A stretch of DNA of 64,000 nucleotides from Pectinatus brassicae (GTDB lineage Bacteria > Bacillota > Negativicutes > Selenomonadales > Selenomonadaceae): positions 1-64,000 of the forward strand of contig NZ_JACHFH010000016.1 in NCBI RefSeq assembly GCF_014201835.1, read 5' to 3'. The translations under genes and the position numbers were made by a program. The stretch's first letter is position 1, and every line of letters begins with the position of its first letter. Positions 60,699 to 64,000 of the stretch are shown here, in pieces. The notes under the pieces are model-generated. The model had not been told where the DNA came from, did no database searches, and saw nothing but the letters and a program-made list of their open reading frames with translations.

Positions 60699-62678
60699 TT
60701 AATCTTTTACTTTAAGCTTTATTCTAACAACATTATCAATAATATATTTAGTAGAAATTTTTTGCTTTGGTGCGACTGCACTTGCAGAATTCATCTGTCC
60801 ATTTTGTTCCATTTTATTCTGCATTTTTATCGCATTTTCTACAGCTTTTTTTTGTTCTGCATCATTAGTAATCTGTTTAACAGCCCTATCGATGATTATC
60901 TCATTATTTTTATCTGTTTGTAAAAAATCCTGTATCTTAGTTTCTGCTGTTACACTTTTATCTTCTTCCGGGCTTAAATCTATCCCCTTCATAGCTAGTG
61001 CTGCTACCGGAACTAATCCACCGCCTCTTATTTCTAATACAAGATCACCTGTTTGCTGCTTAGGCACAGTATAAGGTACTAAAAGTTGTTCTTTAGCTGC
61101 ACGATACGGTTGTAAAATAATTTTCAAATTAACTACTTCGCCAGGATGCACAATCAATTTATCTGGGATAACATTTAATATTGATGCTGTTTTTCTTTCA
61201 TTATCAAAAGACATATCTACACTAATACCAGTAATATCATAATTTTTATGTTCATCACTGCAAATTATTGATAAAAGCTGACCTAATTCACTAACTGTGA
61301 ATTGCCCAACATTAGCACTATTATAATACATATTACTTCTATCAATTTCGCCGCTGGAAACAGCATTAGTCATTATTTTAAATTTAATATTTGCTGTTCC
61401 AGCACTTAAACTATCGATAGTTCTGTCTAATGCCGCGTAAGATATACTTGCTGCTAAATTAGGCAGTAATTCTTCATCATAAGCAATACTTGAACCATAT
61501 ACCATATGCCTATTCAAATTTTTATCATCGACAGTAACTTTTACTGGTACTACCTGTGGATATTGCCCAAGGATACCGCTTACACCAGAATACCTATCCT
61601 GATTGATGCGTCCGATTATATGCCCCATCGATGACACTTTTTGTCCATTTACTACACCACTGGCTGTTCCTACAATATCAGCATCGGTCATAAAATAATT
61701 TACATTGCCGCGATATGTAAACGGATGACCAAAAGCTAATATTTTATTATTATCTATAGCTGTCACCGTTCCAACTGCTCCGACAGAAAAATCACCATAA
61801 GCAATAGCAACTCCCACTGAGCTGCCCGCATTGAGCGTATAATCTGATTTTACCAAACTATCCTGCTCGCCGCCATTTGTCATTAAATTCAAAGAATATG
61901 GCTGCATATTAAATGGCTCTAATTTTTCACTCAAAAACTCTCGTGCCGTATCAGAAAAACCACTTACATATAATGATATTGGATTTTTAGGTTTATCTAA
62001 GGAATCTGCCTCTGCACCATATTTTTTCTCCCAGTTGGCTGTATCGACAAATGTCACTTTTGCCGTATCTGTTTTTGCTGATTTGGAAAGCACTACCTGT
62101 GAAGAATTATCAGTATTTACAGTTGAACTGGTTTTACTATTTACATTTTTTTTGTCATTAGAGCCCACTTTTTTTAATATTGTTTCCAGATGTTTTTCAT
62201 CTTCAGCCAGCTGTTGCTCATGACTGTTGGTATTAATTTTTACTTGATTGATTTTACCCTTGTTTTTTTCATCAGGAAAATTCCAAAGTTTCATCATATC
62301 TTCAATCGGCGTTATAAAAAATATATGCGGGTTGGTATCACTGCCAATACCTCTGGCCACAGCACCAATTAAATAACCATCAACATAAACAGGGCTGCCG
62401 CTCATACCATGAATTACCCCATTTGTATCATTCATCATATGGCCATATGCTCTGGCCATAATTTGCTTGGGTGCACCACCGCCATTGTCTTCGACTCCTA
62501 TTATTTCCACATTGAAGCTTTCTATTTTATCTCCTTGGACAACAGTTTTGGCCGTCCCTATCATACCAGCATGAAGCTGCGCTGTTGTCATAATAGGAGG
62601 CATAGCAAAAACTGTCGTTGGTACGAATACCATTAGAAAAAATATTATTTTAGTAAATTGTTCTATTATCTTCCGCAA
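60699..62678 (-). CDS. SpoIVB S55-type serine-peptidase domain protein, exported
   Basis: A 659-aa exported protein starting with TTG behind GAGGTGAAA; signal peptide 1-25. MTTAQLHAGMIGTAKTVVQG and FNVEIIGVE precede the S55 serine motif GMSGSPVYVDG (91-101). AIDNNKILAFGHPFTYRGNV near residue 320 supplies the usual GHP histidine segment. This order (serine motif first) is that of the broad bacterial S55-domain group, not of SpoIVB itself. A Ser/Thr/Lys-rich linker lies at about 145-210 and Gly/Asp-rich beta domains at 440-600. SpoIVB is a sporulation protease, but no sporulation genes are near; an envelope function is more likely. Confidence 0.78.
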   Translation of the reverse strand: MRKIIEQFTKIIFFLMVFVPTTVFAMPPIMTTAQLHAGMIGTAKTVVQGDKIESFNVEIIGVEDNGGGAPKQIMARAYGHMMNDTNGVIHGMSGSPVYVDGYLIGAVARGIGSDTNPHIFFITPIEDMMKLWNFPDEKNKGKINQVKINTNSHEQQLAEDEKHLETILKKVGSNDKKNVNSKTSSTVNTDNSSQVVLSKSAKTDTAKVTFVDTANWEKKYGAEADSLDKPKNPISLYVSGFSDTAREFLSEKLEPFNMQPYSLNLMTNGGEQDSLVKSDYTLNAGSSVGVAIAYGDFSVGAVGTVTAIDNNKILAFGHPFTYRGNVNYFMTDADIVGTASGVVNGQKVSSMGHIIGRINQDRYSGVSGILGQYPQVVPVKVTVDDKNLNRHMVYGSSIAYDEELLPNLAASISYAALDRTIDSLSAGTANIKFKIMTNAVSSGEIDRSNMYYNSANVGQFTVSELGQLLSIICSDEHKNYDITGISVDMSFDNERKTASILNVIPDKLIVHPGEVVNLKIILQPYRAAKEQLLVPYTVPKQQTGDLVLEIRGGGLVPVAALAMKGIDLSPEEDKSVTAETKIQDFLQTDKNNEIIIDRAVKQITNDAEQKKAVENAIKMQNKMEQNGQMNSASAVAPKQKISTKYIIDNVVRIKLKVKD

Positions 62679-62699
62679 ATTTTCACCTCAATTTGTGCC

Positions 62700-62999
62700 T
62701 TATTCTCTAATAATTTTTACTACAATTTGGCCATTTCCTATATTATCACCAGGATGAACCAAAACTTCCTGTACAATGCCGTCTGCCGAAGCCCGACAAG
62801 CTGTAATTTCACCAGTAAGTGTTGCTATATTTACCAACGCACTGCCCTGTTTAACCATTATTCCCGGCTGAATAGTCCATGATACTTTTCCTGATAAAAT
62901 TGTCTTTTCATTTATCACCGATTGAGCCGATGCCTGTTGATAAATTCCTATAACCATCATCATACACAGCAATACTATCCAATATATGTTCTTTCTCAT
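62700..62999 (-). CDS. Exported biotinyl/lipoyl-like barrel-sandwich protein
   Basis: A 99-aa protein with signal peptide (about 1-26, ending ASA), then a single biotinyl/lipoyl-like fold: SGKVSWTIQPGIMVKQGSALVNI and EITACRASADGIVQEVLVHPGD, ending in GNGQIVVKI (spread across residues about 35-97). The modified Lys (in MKM or similar) is replaced by Arg-Ala-Ser, so it is not biotinylated or lipoylated. Such domains also occur in HlyD-like adaptor proteins. ATG 62999 follows GGAAGG. It lies 21 bp upstream of the S55 gene and is likely part of the same system. Confidence 0.72.
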   Translation of the reverse strand: MRKNIYWIVLLCMMMVIGIYQQASAQSVINEKTILSGKVSWTIQPGIMVKQGSALVNIATLTGEITACRASADGIVQEVLVHPGDNIGNGQIVVKIIRE

Positions 63000-63074
63000 T
63001 TTAAGCACTTCCTTCCAAATGAGTTAATAATTATATATTTAATTATACATTAGCTAATCACAATAGCAAGGAAT

Positions 63075-64000
63075 TTATTTTTTTAAGACTGATAAACCAA
63101 CCCCTACCGGTCTTTGCCTTCCATCAGATGGCGAATTCACTATTTTATCATCAAGTACCATCTCCGACGAACCACCGCCATCAAAATTAATAGCATCCTG
63201 AGCTCCCATTTCCAGTAGTAATCCACTCAATTGCTTTAAGGTTAAACCATCACTGTCATCTTGTCTTCCATCAGCAACAACTAGCAATATATGTCCATCC
63301 TTTTTTATCCCTAATGCTGTTCGAGGTGATTGTCCTCCATAAACATCCGGGCCAATTTGTTCTTCAGTTGATGTTATATCAGTTTGACCATCTTTTATAA
63401 GACGTGGTCCTACACCAATTATTTGTAACGCTTTGTTCCATCTATCACTGCCAACATTATCATTTATTATCATTTCATCCCCAACTTTTAAATCCTGCAA
63501 CGCATCCTTCATTGTACCATGGGCAGAAATAACCGTTTGATTTTCTTTAAGCCTTGTATCATTGGTATTAATAGCTACAATTTTATTATTTTCAACAACA
63601 TACTCTATGCCATATTCATTAGTCTGAGTGCTGCTTCCATAAAATGAATTATATTCAATTATTGTATTAGCTTCTCTGTCACAGTTAACCCCATTGAGCG
63701 GAAAATCTCCCAATTTAGTATGAATACTGCCTTCATAATTAACTGTATCAATCATTGGTTTACCTGAATTATCTATACCAAAAGCAGTACGTGGCAAATA
63801 TGTAGTACTCGCTATAATTCCATCGATTTTAGTAAGACCATAAACCTCTTTACTTTTGCCAAAGTATGATGCATTTACAGTTGCTACTGCTCCGTAATAA
63901 TTATTCATATTCAGTACTGTATTTTTCCCTAGTTGACGACCACCACCTAATACTGGTACGAAATTATATTTATTAGGATCAATATCTAATATATATGCCC
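63075..64000 (-). CDS. Phosphodiester glycosidase (NAGPA-domain) protein, 5' end outside window
   Basis: The frame is open to the right window edge: upstream of ATG 63908 it continues in phase as AYILDIDPNKYNFVPVLGGG, so that ATG is internal and the gene is partial. The visible ~308 residues hold the NAGPA domain found in N-acetylglucosamine-1-phosphodiester alpha-N-acetylglucosaminidase and in SpoIIP-like/YuiC? partners: VNASYFG, VGPRLIKDG, PRTALGIKKDGHILLVVADGR and INFDGGGSSEMVLDD (near the C-terminus), ending GVGLSVLKK. It probably hydrolyses a glycosyl-phosphodiester in the cell wall or envelope. Substrate unknown. Confidence 0.85.
   Translation of the reverse strand, partial: AYILDIDPNKYNFVPVLGGGRQLGKNTVLNMNNYYGAVATVNASYFGKSKEVYGLTKIDGIIASTTYLPRTAFGIDNSGKPMIDTVNYEGSIHTKLGDFPLNGVNCDREANTIIEYNSFYGSSTQTNEYGIEYVVENNKIVAINTNDTRLKENQTVISAHGTMKDALQDLKVGDEMIINDNVGSDRWNKALQIIGVGPRLIKDGQTDITSTEEQIGPDVYGGQSPRTALGIKKDGHILLVVADGRQDDSDGLTLKQLSGLLLEMGAQDAINFDGGGSSEMVLDDKIVNSPSDGRQRPVGVGLSVLKK

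Noticed and set aside
60699-62678. Sporulation protease SpoIVB
   Set aside because: The order of motifs is that of the general S55-domain family, and no sporulation genes surround it.
62700-62999. Biotin or lipoate carrier protein
   Set aside because: The modified lysine motif is replaced by CRASADG, and the protein is exported.
63075-63908. Complete glycosidase gene starting at ATG 63908
   Set aside because: The frame stays open to the window edge with domain-like sequence, so the true start is outside.
1-64000. tRNA genes, rRNA genes or CRISPR arrays
   Set aside because: No cloverleaf-like conserved arms, rRNA conserved stretches or regularly spaced direct repeats were recognised.

Overview
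The window looks like chromosome of a low-GC, diderm Firmicute of the class Negativicutes (Selenomonadales; a Megamonas- or Pectinatus-like genome would fit, but the genus is inference). The evidence is the combination of Firmicute features (AT-rich DNA, strong AGGAGG-type ribosome sites, frequent TTG starts, short HisG plus HisZ, YerC) with a complete set of outer-membrane and lipopolysaccharide genes (lpx, kds, lpt, BamA, Skp, TamB, TolC, Mla). Nearly everything is on the minus strand; only an hsp20 gene, an H-NOX chemoreceptor and an amidase are on the plus strand.

Region 1 (1-6320) is a galactose unit read right to left: Na+/sugar symporter, galK, galE, galT and then the first 43 codons of a LacI-family regulator. 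The regulator is interrupted right after a TTGAT pentamer by DNA with the conserved core of a group I intron, which runs off the left edge; this is probably an IStron (group I intron plus IS605-type element). Two LacI-type palindromes (6268-6279, 4290-4301) lie just downstream of good promoters for the symporter and galK, so the interrupted gene is probably the local gal repressor. Region 2 (6370-14890) holds unlinked genes: a DUF815-type AAA+ ATPase, hsp20, an H-NOX/chemoreceptor fusion with the residues of an O2-binding H-NOX, a divergent FtsZ, NhaA, an AMIN/Amidase_3 cell-wall amidase and a SagB-type nitroreductase.

Region 3 (14893-23071) is a histidine operon read right to left: yerC-like regulator, hisZ, an HD-domain gene, hisG, a structured intergenic repeat, hisC, hisB, hisH, a DsbA-like gene, hisA, hisF, hisIE. 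hisD and a separate histidinol-phosphatase are not in the window.

Region 4 (23083-64000) is a ~41-kb, single-strand envelope super-cluster. In transcription order it carries a NAGPA-type glycosidase (cut by the window edge), a lipoyl-like domain protein, an S55-domain protein, mlaE-mlaF-mlaD, tolC, tamB, a sigma factor, an unknown membrane protein, bamA, an unknown outer-membrane protein, three Skp/OmpH paralogues, lpxD, a YjbH-like gene, lpxC, fabZ, lpxA, lpxI, lpxB, msbA, a waaA-lpxK fusion, kdsB, kdsA, kdsD, kdsC, an LpxL-type acyltransferase, lptC, lptA, lptB, one lptF/G-type permease, a DUF3084 protein, a RuvC-fold protein, adenine deaminase and an MBL hydrolase. Together these make Kdo2-lipid A, flip it, move it to the outer membrane, fold outer-membrane proteins and move phospholipids. 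Terminator-like hairpins and internal promoters suggest it is several overlapping transcription units. The most notable items are the intron in the gal regulator, the H-NOX chemoreceptor, the WaaA-LpxK fusion, the MlaD with a barrel-like tail, and several unassigned envelope proteins beside bamA and mla. No tRNA, rRNA or CRISPR array was seen.
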